Origin: Umbilicaria muhlenbergii
Taxonomy: Eukaryota; Ascomycota; Lecanoromycetes; Umbilicariales; Umbilicariaceae
Direction of reading: 5' to 3'
DNA: 64,000 nucleotides
Assembly (NCBI GenBank): GCA_000611775.1
Contig: KK106986.1
Location: 558,001 to 622,000 of the forward strand
The translations under genes and the position numbers were made by a program. The notes beneath the pieces are model-generated. The model ran no database searches, was not told the DNA's origin, and saw nothing but the letters and a program-made list of their open reading frames with translations. Numbering within the stretch: the first letter of the stretch is position 1; each line of letters opens with the position of its first letter. This document shows, piece after piece, positions 33,858 through 43,758 of this stretch.

Positions 33858-34305
33858 GTGCGCCCGCACCGCCGTACCAGGTCTATCCGGGAAGGCTGCT
33901 GGTGGAAGATCAGATACTCCAGATCCAACTCTGGTGCGGTCAAGTCTTAAGTTAGGTTGTTACAAAGGGTGTCTGTTTGTGTTTAGGAGCAAGAGCTAGG
34001 CTCGCTGGTTGATCAGCGATCTGGTTACGGCATGTTGACCGTGTGTTTGGGAGGGGACTTTATGCAGTGGGATAGCAGGTTTCTTTACGAATTTGGCAAG
34101 ATACCCATGCGGCGAAGCAACGAATTGAATTTCCTAGCACTTAAACCTGCGCTCTGGAGCACAGTTTCTCACATCTCTGTTCCGGGCCAAGCCGGGCTAT
34201 CTTACTTGTTATGAGAACCATTTTGCCAATAGCAACCGCGCTGATGCTTCAGTAGACATGACCGGCAGCAAATCGAGCAAGCCTGTCAGAGGTCACATCC
34301 CCTTT
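33858..34305. other. Intergenic, convergent 3' flanks
   Basis: Nothing recognised besides UTR-like sequence. Confidence 0.4.
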
Positions 34306-34955
34306 TCAACCCGTGGGCGCCATACCCACCATCCCACTTCCGACCCAGTTCGAGCCGTCCCACACCTGGAAAACGGCGCTTCCCCATACACCCTTTTCCT
34401 CCATGAAGGCCTTCAATCCCCACAACGTAGAGCCCAAAACACCCCACGTGACTTGGCGATTGTTCGAGTTCCACACACTCAGCACCATCAGATGGTCTGC
34501 GAACTCAAAAACGCCGCCCGGCAGCAGGCCGTCGCCTGATGAGTGTAGGTGGGCGTAGACACTGTTGTAGGCGTCTGTGAGGACGGGGAGGACGGTGAGG
34601 GGAATGACTTTCGAGGTGATGCGGAGGCTGAGGAATGTTTCTGTGCCCTCGACGCACCAGACTGTGTCGGAGCGGGGTTGGAGGGGAGAAGGGGAGATGG
34701 AGAGGGTGGGTTCGGAGTGGGTTCCCGGGTCTGTAGTACGGCGGCCAAACTTACTGGAGGGAAGTCAGTGGTGTGGGACTTGGGTCGGGGCTGGGGAGGG
34801 AAAGGGAGAACTCACGTCCCGGCTATGGTTTCAGGAGCATTCGAGCAGACCTGGCTACGGGGCGAGATGGGCACGGGGTTGGAAGAGATGAGGATGGGGA
34901 ATGAAGATATGATAGCCATAAGGCAGACGGTGAGAGCGGGACTAGAAATGAGCAT
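34306..34955 (-). CDS. Small secreted protein, same family as the gene fragment at position 1
   Basis: Exons 34816-34955 and 34306-34753, intron 34754-34815 (GTGAGT..CTCCAG); 195 residues. The N-terminus is a signal peptide (MLISSPALTVCLMAIISSF). Two cysteines are visible, one near the start (SQVCSNAP) and one at VWCVEG. The middle has VEGTETFLSLRITSKVIP and YNSVYAHLHSSGDGLLPGG. The end has NSNNRQVTWGVLGSTLWGL, then KAFMEEKGVWGSAVFQVWDG and a VGSG. This C-terminal half matches the partial gene at 3-149 in order and spacing. Function is unknown; an extracellular or cell-surface role is inferred only from the signal peptide. Coding composition is C-rich in the 5' part and G-rich in the 3' part, changing near 34540. 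Confidence 0.75.
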
Positions 34956-35795
34956 GTTGGCCAAGATGTCATAGTCACTAGAAAAGTTGAAGCCAGAGAG
35001 AATTGTTTGATATGTACGGAGTGCAATGACCGGAGGCCACTCCCAGGTATTATATACACATTCTTGCTTTCAACGCTGGGCCGCCATGACCTCTGCATCT
35101 TGACCCACTAGGTTCATCGCGAATCGCGTCTGGAACCCAGTGCCTCGGCCCTCCGATAACAATCAGCATGAGGCTCGGTAAGCGCACTATGCAATTCTTG
35201 TAGAGCAGGCGGCTATGATGGCTTGGACCCTTGCCGTGCGTGGAATCCGCTCTTGGGAGGTCTGGGGAATACCGCCAGCTCTGTGTGACGTGAAATTACC
35301 CGGGGAATGGGTGGACTGAGCGTAGATGCGGTGGCGACGACCTTATGGTTTTTTCGAGGATGTTGGGATCTGGGTGGTACCGGTGTCGCAAAGACGCCTA
35401 CGGGATTGTTAAAGCGCTGCCGAAGCCGGATCTTGCGGCGTTGAGGGTTCTGGTGGTGGCATCTCTGTTATCTGGGATACGGAATCAAGGACTGCGCTTA
35501 TGCTTACTGTGTAATCACATTATTGCTGAGAGCCTTTACGTAAATCGATTATGTATGTGGCTACCTTTGGTAAGCATAGGAGCCGTTCACTTGCATTGAA
35601 GTATCGTTCAATCTATGCTCCCTAAACCTTTACTGTCCATGCACAATATGTTTGGTTTGACCCCAAAACTCATTTCTTTATCTTTTCGCAAGTACTGTGT
35701 TGTGCCCTAACCCTCCAGCATAGGGCTGAACAGCCCTACATAGCCGCGAAATTATTTTATAATTGCTAATAAGGAGCTGGAAACTATCTCCAACA
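34956..35795. other. Intergenic
   Basis: Promoter of the secreted-protein gene on the left. From about 35600 the sequence turns AT-richer toward the tRNA-like gene. No coding frame with family features. Confidence 0.4.
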
Positions 35796-36093
35796 GCTTG
35801 GTTGGTATAACGGTATTACGCCGCTATATAAGTGTTTCACTGCTTCAAGAATTATATATATATTTCCTTCACTCGGGTGAAGCGAAGCGGCACGGTTTCG
35901 ACAGTTCGAACCGGGCCTTGGTCCCTTTGTCGATTTTTCCTTTTCGACGGTCCTTTGTTCCATTCCACGGGAGGGAGCGTGTGCTCAACCCTAGCGGGCA
36001 GAACCCCTGGGCCAGTCCCCTAGTGCTCCCTCTCGTGGGCAGAACAAGCATATTCACTTGGCGGAGATAGAGGTTCGAGTCCTCGACCAGGCT
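35796..36093 (+). tRNA. tRNA-like gene split by a 227-nt intron
   Basis: The two ends fold as a tRNA. Acceptor GCTTGGT (35796-35802) pairs 7/7 (one wobble) with ACCAGGC (36086-36092). U8 and a D-arm with A14, GG18-19 and A21 are present. Anticodon stem CCGCT (35821-35825) pairs with GGCGG (36060-36064). The T-arm AGAGG-TTCGAGT-CCTCG contains a perfect box B (GGTTCGAGTCC). A T-run (TTCTTTTTTTG) after 36096 fits a Pol III terminator. An intron at the canonical 37/38 position would be 35832-36058, and its ends AAGTG/CACTT pair to extend the anticodon stem, as in intron-containing pre-tRNAs. The anticodon would then read ATA, which is not a normal eukaryotic isotype. The gene may be degenerate, or the intron edge may be misplaced. 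The intron is several times longer than usual. Confidence 0.5.
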
Positions 36094-37534
36094 TTATTCT
36101 TTTTTTGTCCTTGGTATTGATGGCACAACGAGTAAATCCTGGTTGTGAGACAGGTAGCAATAGAGCAGGCTTGACAGGTATTTCAGGGAAGTAGCCCTTT
36201 GACAGTTTGAGATTATGTAGCACAAGTCACGAATAGAGAAATATTGTCTGTGAAACAAACTGACGACTTGTTTCGGGTTCGTCACATTTTGACGTCCACA
36301 CTAAGGCAAGTTTAACTAGTACACTGCTAGAGTAAACCAGCCAATTTACATATGAGGTTCCGGAGGTTGCTAGAATAGAAGGAGAAGAACAGGGCCCGGC
36401 GAAAAAACCCACTATCAATATTGGAAAGGGTAAGAACTTGTGGCGAGAGTAGAGACGCTCTAAGAAGATGAAGTGCCCTCGGACACCTTGTTATTGAAGG
36501 TGTCAGGGACTTCAGTGTCACAAAGGGCAGGGCTCTGCATAATGTTCATGAGATGCAGATGTGCAAAAAGTAGCTGTTGCTCCTAGACCATCACCTATAG
36601 AGGCTCTCTAAACTTGCTTAAGAAGGCACTTAAACACCTGTTGAAATCAACCTAATGCTGCAAACAAAGGTGCGGGAGTTATGAAGCGTGTGACTGACAC
36701 TCTTTCAATTTGAGATTGATGTGGATGTTGACGTCTAAAAGCCCTGAGACAAGCCGGGAAACTGGAGCAGAAAGGAGAAAAATAGAAGAAGGATAGAAGA
36801 AGGATGGAAGAAGGATAAAAGAAGGATAGAAGAGGGATAGAAGAGGGATAAAAGATCGACAGAAGAATAAAAGAAGAAGAAAGAAGAACATAGAAGGGTA
36901 GATTAACAGTAGAAGGACAGTAGATGTGCCTAAAACAGCACCCTCAATTCCTTCCATGAACAAGCCTTTTTACTTAAAGCTGACGCTTTTGGTTAAGTTC
37001 CTACCTACAATTCATTAACTAAGTCTTTATCGCCTACATTGGACTGCTTGATTAGTACAATCACTTGACTGCTTCACACACCCGCCTTCACCCACAATTT
37101 CTGAGCGCCATGGCTTGCAGTTTTATATGTTAAAGTTTTTGGGAGGCCCCAGGGCGCAGCGAGCGGTTAGGTGGTTTGGGTTAGAAACCAATGTATGTAA
37201 ACAAGGTTTAAGGGTATCAATGTAGAAACCAGAGGCGATGTTTTAGGCATTCCGAAGAAGACTGAAGAAGAGTAAAATGAAAATGCTTTAAAGTCCAGTC
37301 TTGGTATCTGTAACGTGTTCTGCATACTAATGCTCTGACAAGTGCTCGTAGTCGGCATCGGCGATGTGTGGCGTCATAGGCTCGTTATCGATAAGCAGGG
37401 CTGATACTTCGGCTACGACCCAGTTTCAGTACATGTAAGATCTGCTGTTCCTCTTACGAACCTGTGTCTTCGTGACTGTGCATCCTTCCGGCTACATCAA
37501 TGAGAAATCCAAGCAAGCGCTGTATATCACCGAC
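36094..37534. other. Gene-poor AT-richer region with purine repeat
   Basis: About 1.4 kb of lower GC than its surroundings with no convincing frame. It contains the 11-bp purine repeat at 36786-36854. The composition could mark a decayed mobile element, but no terminal repeats or protein remnants are visible. The ceramidase promoter is at the right end. Confidence 0.4.
36786..36854 (+). repeat. 11-bp polypurine minisatellite
   Basis: About six units of GAAGGATAGAA with A/G variants (GAAGGATGGAA, GAAGGATAAAA, GAGGGATAGAA). The plus strand is almost purely purine. Confidence 0.9.
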
Positions 37535-39861
37535 ATGGCGCGATATCACATCGCCGCCGCATTGGCCGGCGCATCGTTTTCACTGCTAGTTATCCTTCAG
37601 TTAATCTCAACCTTCGGCCTTCCTCAACTCGACTTCTTGAGCTTACGATACGATGCGACAGCTAGGGAGTCATTGACCAATCAGATACCCATTAATTCCG
37701 GCGTACCAGATCCAGAGGCACTAGAATATGACGGTCTGTACCTACTTGGTGTGGGAAAGGCGGACATTACAGGGTAGGTCGAAAGGAGATAACCGACATA
37801 TGGCTAGGTGCTGATTCCTGTAATAGCCCCGTCGTCGAGATCAACATGATGGGATATGCAGACCCAAACCAAGTTGGTTCAGGGCTGCGGCAACGACTCT
37901 ACTCCCGAGCTTTCATCGTTGGACATGTGGATAGACCGCACGATCGATTTGTATACCTCGTCCTTGATACTCAGTCAGGAGACACAGCTGTACGATACGG
38001 TGTAGTGCGGGGCTTGCAGGAGCTAGGGCACGAGTACACAGTATATGGCCAGCGAAATGTTGCTCTTACTGGCACGCATTCACATTCGGGCCCTGGAGCG
38101 TGGCTGAACTACCTTTTACCTCAAATTACGAGCAAAGGCTTCAACAAGCAAAGCTATCAAGCAATTGTGGATGGAGCTCTTCTCTCAATTCGAAGAGCTC
38201 ATGAGAGCTTGGCGCTAGGGTACTTGAGTGTGGGGTCAATCGACATTCACGACGCAAACATCAACCGGAGCCCTTATGCATATCTTGCGAACCCCGCAGA
38301 AGAGCGGGCTAGATACGAGAGCAATGTTGACAAGACAATGACAATGCTCAAGTTTACTCGAGCAGATGACGGCATGAATACTGGTGTCTTGACCTGGTTT
38401 CCCGTGCATGGCACTTCAATGCTCGGCAACAATACGCTGATATCGGGCGACAACAAAGGGGTGGCCGCCTACCTCTTTGAAGAAAGTGTCCGAGGTGCCG
38501 AGGATGCCGTCGATGGCTTTGTGGCAGGCTTCTCGCAAGCGAACGTTGGAGATACATCGCCAAACGTTCTGGGAGCGTACTGCGAAGATGGATCTGATGA
38601 GCAATGCAACTTCGAGGACAGCACATGTGGTGGAAGGAATGAGGCTTGTCATGGTAGAGGACCCTTTTTCCGTGAGAAGGATCAAGGAGCCGCCAGTTGC
38701 TATGAAATTGGGAAAAGGCAATTTCTGGGAGCGAAGGCATTGTACGAGTCCATGGAAGACGTCGGCACACCTGTACGGGGACATACCGTAAAGTCCATGC
38801 ATGCATTCATGGATTTCTCCAACTACAGCTTCCCGCATCCGAACGGCTCGATCGTTTCCACCTGTCCAGCTGCACTTGGGTATTCTTTTGCTGCCGGCAC
38901 TACTGATGGACCCGGAGCATTTGATTTCAAGCAAAACAATACTGGCTCGCCTAATGCAAACCCTGTTTGGTCAGTCGTGAGGGGATTTCTGCATGAACCT
39001 AGCGAACAGCAAAAGGTCTGTCATAATCCGAAGCCTATCTTACTCGATGTTGGCGAGATTAACCAACCGTATCTCTGGACGCCAAATGTGGTTGACATAC
39101 AGTTACTGAGGGTTGGCCAAGTCGTCATTATAGTAAGTCCCGGCGAAGCAACAACCATGGCCGGCAGAAGGTGGAAAGAGGCTCTTGCGGAAGAAGCCAC
39201 AACCTCATCTCTGACAGACGACGAGCCCGTAATCGTCCTAGGAGGCCCGGCCAATAGCTATACCCACTACATCTCCACAGAAGAAGAGTACAATATCCAG
39301 CGCTACGAAGGCGCCTCAACCCTCTACGGTCCGCACACCCTAAACGCCTACATCAACCTAACCCTCACCTACCTCCCCTACCTCAGCGCCAAAACCAAAT
39401 CCCACCCCGCCCCTGGCCCCTCCCCCCCCATCTACATCAACGACTCCCTCAGCTTCATCACCGGCGTCGCCTTCGACCGCCCTCCATTCTTCAAATCCTT
39501 CGGCGACGTCCTCGTCGACACAGCCATCTCTTATCGTCCCGGCGGCGTCGCTCAAGCCACCTTCGTGGGCGCCAACCCGCGCAATGATCTTAGACTCGAA
39601 AGCACGTATGCGGCCGTGGAGAAGTATGTCAAACCGGGGATTTGGGTCCCCCAAAAGGACGACAAGGACTGGTCGCTGGTTTTCAGCTGGAAGAGGACCA
39701 GCAGTGTGTTGGCGACTAGTGAGGTGACGGTTCGGTGGGAGATTGAGAGGGGCACGGAGGAGGGGATTTATCGGTTGAGGTATTTTGGGGCGAGTAAGAC
39801 GCCGGTGTCGGGGACAGTTGACCAGTTTGAGGGGGCGAGTAGGGTGTTTCGGGTGGAGTGA
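37535..39861 (+). CDS. Neutral/alkaline ceramidase
   Basis: Exons 37535-37773 and 37827-39861; intron 37774-37826 (GTAGGT..TAATAG, branch GCTGAT). It has 757 residues, normal for the family. It hydrolyses ceramide to sphingoid base and fatty acid at the membrane or in the secretory pathway. Residues 7-30 (IAAALAGASFSLLVILQLI) form a signal anchor. GVGKADITGPVVEINMMGYA opens the catalytic domain. The zinc-site motif TGTHSHSGPG is at about 163-171. The nucleophile motif QANVGDTSPN has Ser near 324. The C-terminus is the Ig-like domain. The frame is open upstream to 37472 without an ATG, so 37535 is chosen. Coding composition shifts from C-rich (39300-39540) to G-rich (39600-39860). Confidence 0.93.
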
Positions 39862-40342
39862 TGGGGGTAGGCGGGGGAGGGGGTGGGAGATGTGGTGCCG
39901 GGGGGGGCCGGGAGGGGCCCCTGTGGATATGGCACAAGGGTTTTTGGACATGCATTTATTGGGGTAGGCGGGGGAAGAGGGTGAAGATGTGGTGCTGGGT
40001 GGATTGGGAGGGCCCCGTATGGATATCAGGGTACATCGGGCTTTTGGCCATGCATTTATAGGCGCTTGTAAATGAATCCAATTGATTGCTTCTCTCGCTT
40101 TCTTGGTGCACCGAGGGGACTTCCCGTCCTACTTCTCCTCCTCCTCTCCTTCTTCCGCGCCAGCGACCTCAATTCCATCGCACGCTCTCCATCAGTACGT
40201 TGAGGGCCTCCTCAACATACTCTCCTCGCGTCATCGCCGTCATGACCCCATCCCCCCTTCCTCCTCCCCCTCCTCCTCAATTGAGTGTTATTAACACTAT
40301 TAGATTCATTGCATTCAGTGGACCTTGCTGCTTCACCTGAGT
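39862..40342. other. Intergenic with tandem duplication and CT-rich tracts
   Basis: The ceramidase 3' flank contains a duplicated block of about 97 bp (39866-40061). From 40120 to 40400 the plus strand has repeated CTCCTCC tracts, partly coding on the minus strand. No additional gene. Confidence 0.5.
39866..40061 (+). repeat. Two direct copies of a ~97-bp G-rich block
   Basis: Each copy starts GGGTAGGCGGGGGA, passes through GATGTGGTGC, GGGCCCC-like and TGTGGATAT/TATGGATAT segments, and ends GG(A/C)CATGCATTTAT. The first is at 39866-39960 and the second at about 39964-40060. They differ at scattered positions, so the duplication is not recent. Confidence 0.75.
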
Positions 40343-40936
40343 TCATCTCTCCTCCTCCCCCTCCTCCTCCTCCCCCTCCTCGGCAGCAGGGAGCCCGCCC
40401 CCAACGCCACTCCTGCTTTCCTTGTCAGCTATCTGCGGCTCCAAAGTATGACAGGGAGGCCCTCCGCCCACGTACGCTTCTGCCTCGTCCTCTCCGTAGA
40501 AGGCGTCGAGTTCGTGGGCTAGCTGGTCGTCGCTGAGGTCGTACGTCTCAATGACGTAGGCCGGTGTGCGGCTGGCGGCTTCCCAGTCTATCTCTTCCTC
40601 GACGGGGGCTTGGCTGGTCGGGTTGGCTGGGACTGTTAATTTGGGAGTATGATTATGGAAAGAGTAGGGGGTCCTCAGTACCTTCTGGTGGGGGAGGAGC
40701 TTGTTCGTCTTCAAATTCACTTTCTGGTGAAGACAGGGTTACTTCATCGTCTGAGGTGTCGCTTTCTGGTGGAGACGACATTTCTCCACCTGGGATGATG
40801 TCGTCTACAGGGCTCATTTCCTCGCCTTGCACGTGATCTGGGGTTTCGTAGAGGTCTGTTCACTGTGAGCTGATGCTAGCTGTCAAAACAGGTTGGGGGG
40901 ACGCCTACCGATGGCACGAGCGGTGGTAATCATCAT
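40343..40936 (-). CDS. Hypothetical acidic protein (three exons)
   Basis: Exons 40909-40936, 40682-40855 and 40343-40632, with introns of 53 and 49 nt in matching phase; 163 residues. The start MMITTARAI joins DLYETPDHVQGEEMSPVDD. A Ser/Glu/Asp-rich middle (SPPESDTSDDEVTLSSPESE) leads to VPANPTSQAPVEEEIDWEAA, TYDLSDDQLAHELDAFYGE and an oligo-Glu end. The conserved-looking core is the DWEAASRTPAYVIETYDLSD segment. No family is recognised. Codon regularity across both joins supports a real gene. The frame extends upstream of the first ATG without another ATG, so an upstream exon is possible. Confidence 0.6.
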
Positions 40937-41565
40937 GTCTGCTGGAGGTAGAGAAGCTTCTAACGTGTAGGATGGCACAAGAACAAGCAGGAATGTCAGA
41001 TGCTGAGTAGACCTCAACAGGAAGGGGTAGGTGAGGAAATTGAGGAGAAGATCTATGCACCAGCACAACAGAAATGGTAGGAGGAGAGTTTTAACGTGTT
41101 AAAGGTGAGGTTTTCAGCAAGGAGGGTTATGCGTAAGAAACTGGGGTAGGTACACGTGCAGAGATTTCGTATTCTTGCGGCTGGGACGCAGTAGCGACTT
41201 GTGAGAATTTTGTTTCCACAGTCAAAGATCTCCCTGACACGATACTAGGGCTTGTAAACAAACGAAAGCAGGCCTGGGACCATTGCTAGCTCCGTTGCCG
41301 ACAAGTTAGGCACCAATTACATAGATCAGAAAATACATAACCTCCGAGTGCTTCAAGACTGGCGTGAAAGTACCACACCAAAGCAAGAACATGCCCTAAT
41401 GTTCTATCCGAGTTCTTTTCTTCATGACCTCTAATTACTGTCCGAGTCCTTTTCTCCATAACCCCGGATATGCTATCAGAGTTCTTTTATCCCTGATCTC
41501 ATCATGGCGTCCCAACAAACCCATCTAGCAGCGAAGACGCCACTCTGCGAACCATGGTACATGCC
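40937..41565. other. Intergenic
   Basis: About 630 bp upstream of one minus-strand gene and downstream of the next. A short CCGAGTCCTTTTCT-like direct repeat is visible around 41407-41490 (GAGTTCTTTT / GAGTCCTTTT / GAGTTCTTTT). No gene recognised. Confidence 0.4.
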
Positions 41566-41966
41566 TCAGATGGGTATCGAGTTGCTAACTTGTCCATTGA
41601 GTTCGACAGGTAAACCGAGGGTCTATAGGAGAAGTTCTGAGCCAGATCCTTGCGCAATGTGTTTCGCTGCAAGGGCTTACCTTCTTGCCACGCTCCGTCG
41701 CGCAGCACCCGCAGAAGATCGAAGCCGGCCAACATATGATCTTTTAGGCATAAGATAGAACTCGGAACAAGAGATATAGGGACCATTGAAAGAAGCTTAC
41801 CGCGGCGACAACGGAGACGGCAAAGCCTAGCAGAGTAAGCAACATGTTCGACTAAGGTACTGCATGATGGCTTGATACCTAAAGTCGGTCCAACAACCTT
41901 GCAATGGCATGGGTTCTGGTCAGTTCCGCATTGGAAGCAAATGAACGGGATTGGGAGGCAGTCCAT
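41566..41966 (-). CDS. 76-residue Cys-rich membrane protein in four exons
   Basis: Exons 41879-41966, 41801-41826, 41681-41740 and 41566-41622. The introns are 52, 60 and 58 nt with GTATC/GTAAGC donors and matching phases. The protein begins MDCLPIPFICFQCG and then TDQNPCHCKVVGPTLG. A hydrophobic segment FAVSVVAAIICWPASIFCG follows. The end is CCATERGKK, then TLGLPVELNGQVSNSIPI. It thus has a CxxC...NPCxCK knuckle, one membrane segment and a second Cys cluster. I recall similar small uncharacterised proteins in other moulds but cannot name a family. All exons are too short for simple ORF calling, and the join is supported by four consistent splice phases. Function unknown. Confidence 0.7.
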
Positions 41967-43116
41967 GGCTATTGATATTGACAGTAGAGATGAAGTGTTA
42001 AAGAAATCGTGGGGGGCTACGAAGGCACGAAAGCGAAGTGCAATGGAGGATGGGCGACGATGGATTGAGCAATGAGAAATAGTTGGCTTGGTGAAGGCAT
42101 GGTGAAGTCTGAAATCATGATTCAAGTCCAATCGGGTTGGAAGGCATGACGTTTAGGCAAGATCGGCCTGTTCCCTGCTAGCCGCTCATGGGGCGGCAGT
42201 CTGGTAGCCGCCTTGGCACCCTTATCGGAGCCTCACACGAAGTGACACTACGCTTTCGCTCTGGCTCATGGGTGGATTCTATTCTGTGCCTGATGGTGCT
42301 CCGTATCTTACGGGTGGTACATGGACTGAGCACCGTGTACATTTCTTGTCAACGCTGACTAGCATCAGCATTTTGTCAAATCGAGACATGTATACTTATA
42401 TTGCTAGGGAGCCAACTGTGTAAGCCGAGTGAAGAGAAAATCAGGCTCTGGATGTTTTATATGCGGCTTATATGGACCTCAAGGTGATGTAGCTTTCGAA
42501 TACAGCGCGATATATTTTTTTCTCCCGCTCTAAAATAGCAAAATCCCTTCCCTAGCCCACCGTAACAGAAGAGTTCTCCTTAACAAGATCTTCCGCAACA
42601 GAGTGCTCGTATCCAAGGAACACACTGTAAGCACGCACTTTGGAGCACCGGCAACATCCTGGTAATCCAAACGTTCGTCTCAGCGAGCAGAAACATCCTG
42701 ACGAACCGTAGATCTAGAGCCTCGTCCGCACAAATAAGGGGATGATCCATGAGTCGATGTTTTAGAAAGTTCACACTCAGGGCCTACAGGGAAGAGGGGC
42801 GCAGCAAATGGCCATTGCTAGAACAGCTATACCAGACTAGCAGCTGGGATCCCACTGACTCGACCACTGTCATCGTGGCAAAGAGCTCGCCGCAGCTCCG
42901 CCTTCTGAATGAGAAGTAGGTTCGCGGGGAGATGTGTGAACAGGGGTCTCCTACATAGCTTTTTCGAAGATCATCTATCATCATACAGTGATCGAGCACG
43001 GGACCCAGATCTTCCGTTGCTTGCTCTACCGGAAGCCAATCGTCCTTCGACACTTCAAAGCCTGTCCTCGATATCATGCATTTGTTGCTCAACAGATTGG
43101 GTTGCTCTGGACCCAT
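41967..43116. other. Intergenic
   Basis: 1.1 kb with AT-rich stretches near 42340-42540. A minus-strand frame of 110 codons (42784-43116) follows the stop of the next gene in frame but has no family features. Otherwise nothing seen. Confidence 0.4.
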
Positions 43117-43758
43117 TTATAAGCCTATAAAGCACCCTCTTCGTGTTACGCTGCCAGTGACTTCCAATAGAGCGTCGGTGGTTTGCCGGGCGATCCTCCG
43201 CATTTGCACCCGCTCCACACGGTCAGTCAGCTGAAGGACATCAGACTTGCTATGCAGCCAGATGATACGACGGCCCAGGTCCATGTCCTTGCAGTCCGAT
43301 CTAAACGAGCCTTCTGCCCGGTCCATATCCATGTCACGATCCACTGCATAGTCTTCCCAGAAAGGCCTCTCGAGGCGTTTGAACTCGCGGATCGGAGCCT
43401 TGACTGTATTATTCAAAACCTTCTCCGGTTGAGGGTCGACCTGGCCCCTGCTTGTTTTCCCTCCGCCCCCGATTCTCGGTTTCTGTCCCCTCCTTGATTT
43501 TCTCAGGCAATCCTTTTCTTCGTACAGCTCTTGGTTTAGGTTGACCAAATATAGCCTGATTTCTTCAGGCGCGGCCCATAGTGTTGAAAAGGCGTTCCAG
43601 AGCATGTTTGTCCAAATCAAGAGCGTAAATGCGAATGAAATAAAGCCAACAACAGCGAAGGCGGTACTCAATTTTGTCACTCGAGAAAATACAATCCAAA
43701 AGTAGTCTACTCGAATCATGGCAACAAAAGCATCTGCATCTGCACCTGCACGCTGCAT
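43117..43758 (-). CDS. One-TM hypothetical membrane protein
   Basis: The open frame reads from 43791, but the first ATG in it is at 43758 (MQRAGADADAFVAMIRVDYF), giving 213 residues. A membrane segment lies around residues 30-56 (STAFAVVGFISFAFTLLIWT). After it come an amphipathic APEEIRLYLVNLNQELYEEK, a basic KSRRGQKPRIGGGGK linker, and RPFWEDYAVDRDMDMD. A helical end DLGRRIIWLHSKSDVLQL, then VERVQMRRIARQTTDALLEV, looks conserved. An upstream exon may supply the true start. No function recognised. Confidence 0.6.
   Translation of the reverse strand: MQRAGADADAFVAMIRVDYFWIVFSRVTKLSTAFAVVGFISFAFTLLIWTNMLWNAFSTLWAAPEEIRLYLVNLNQELYEEKDCLRKSRRGQKPRIGGGGKTSRGQVDPQPEKVLNNTVKAPIREFKRLERPFWEDYAVDRDMDMDRAEGSFRSDCKDMDLGRRIIWLHSKSDVLQLTDRVERVQMRRIARQTTDALLEVTGSVTRRGCFIGL

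Noticed and set aside
35796-36093. SINE or other tRNA-derived retroelement
   Set aside because: In a SINE, box A and box B lie close together at the 5' end. Here box B is at the 3' end, and both halves of the acceptor stem are present.
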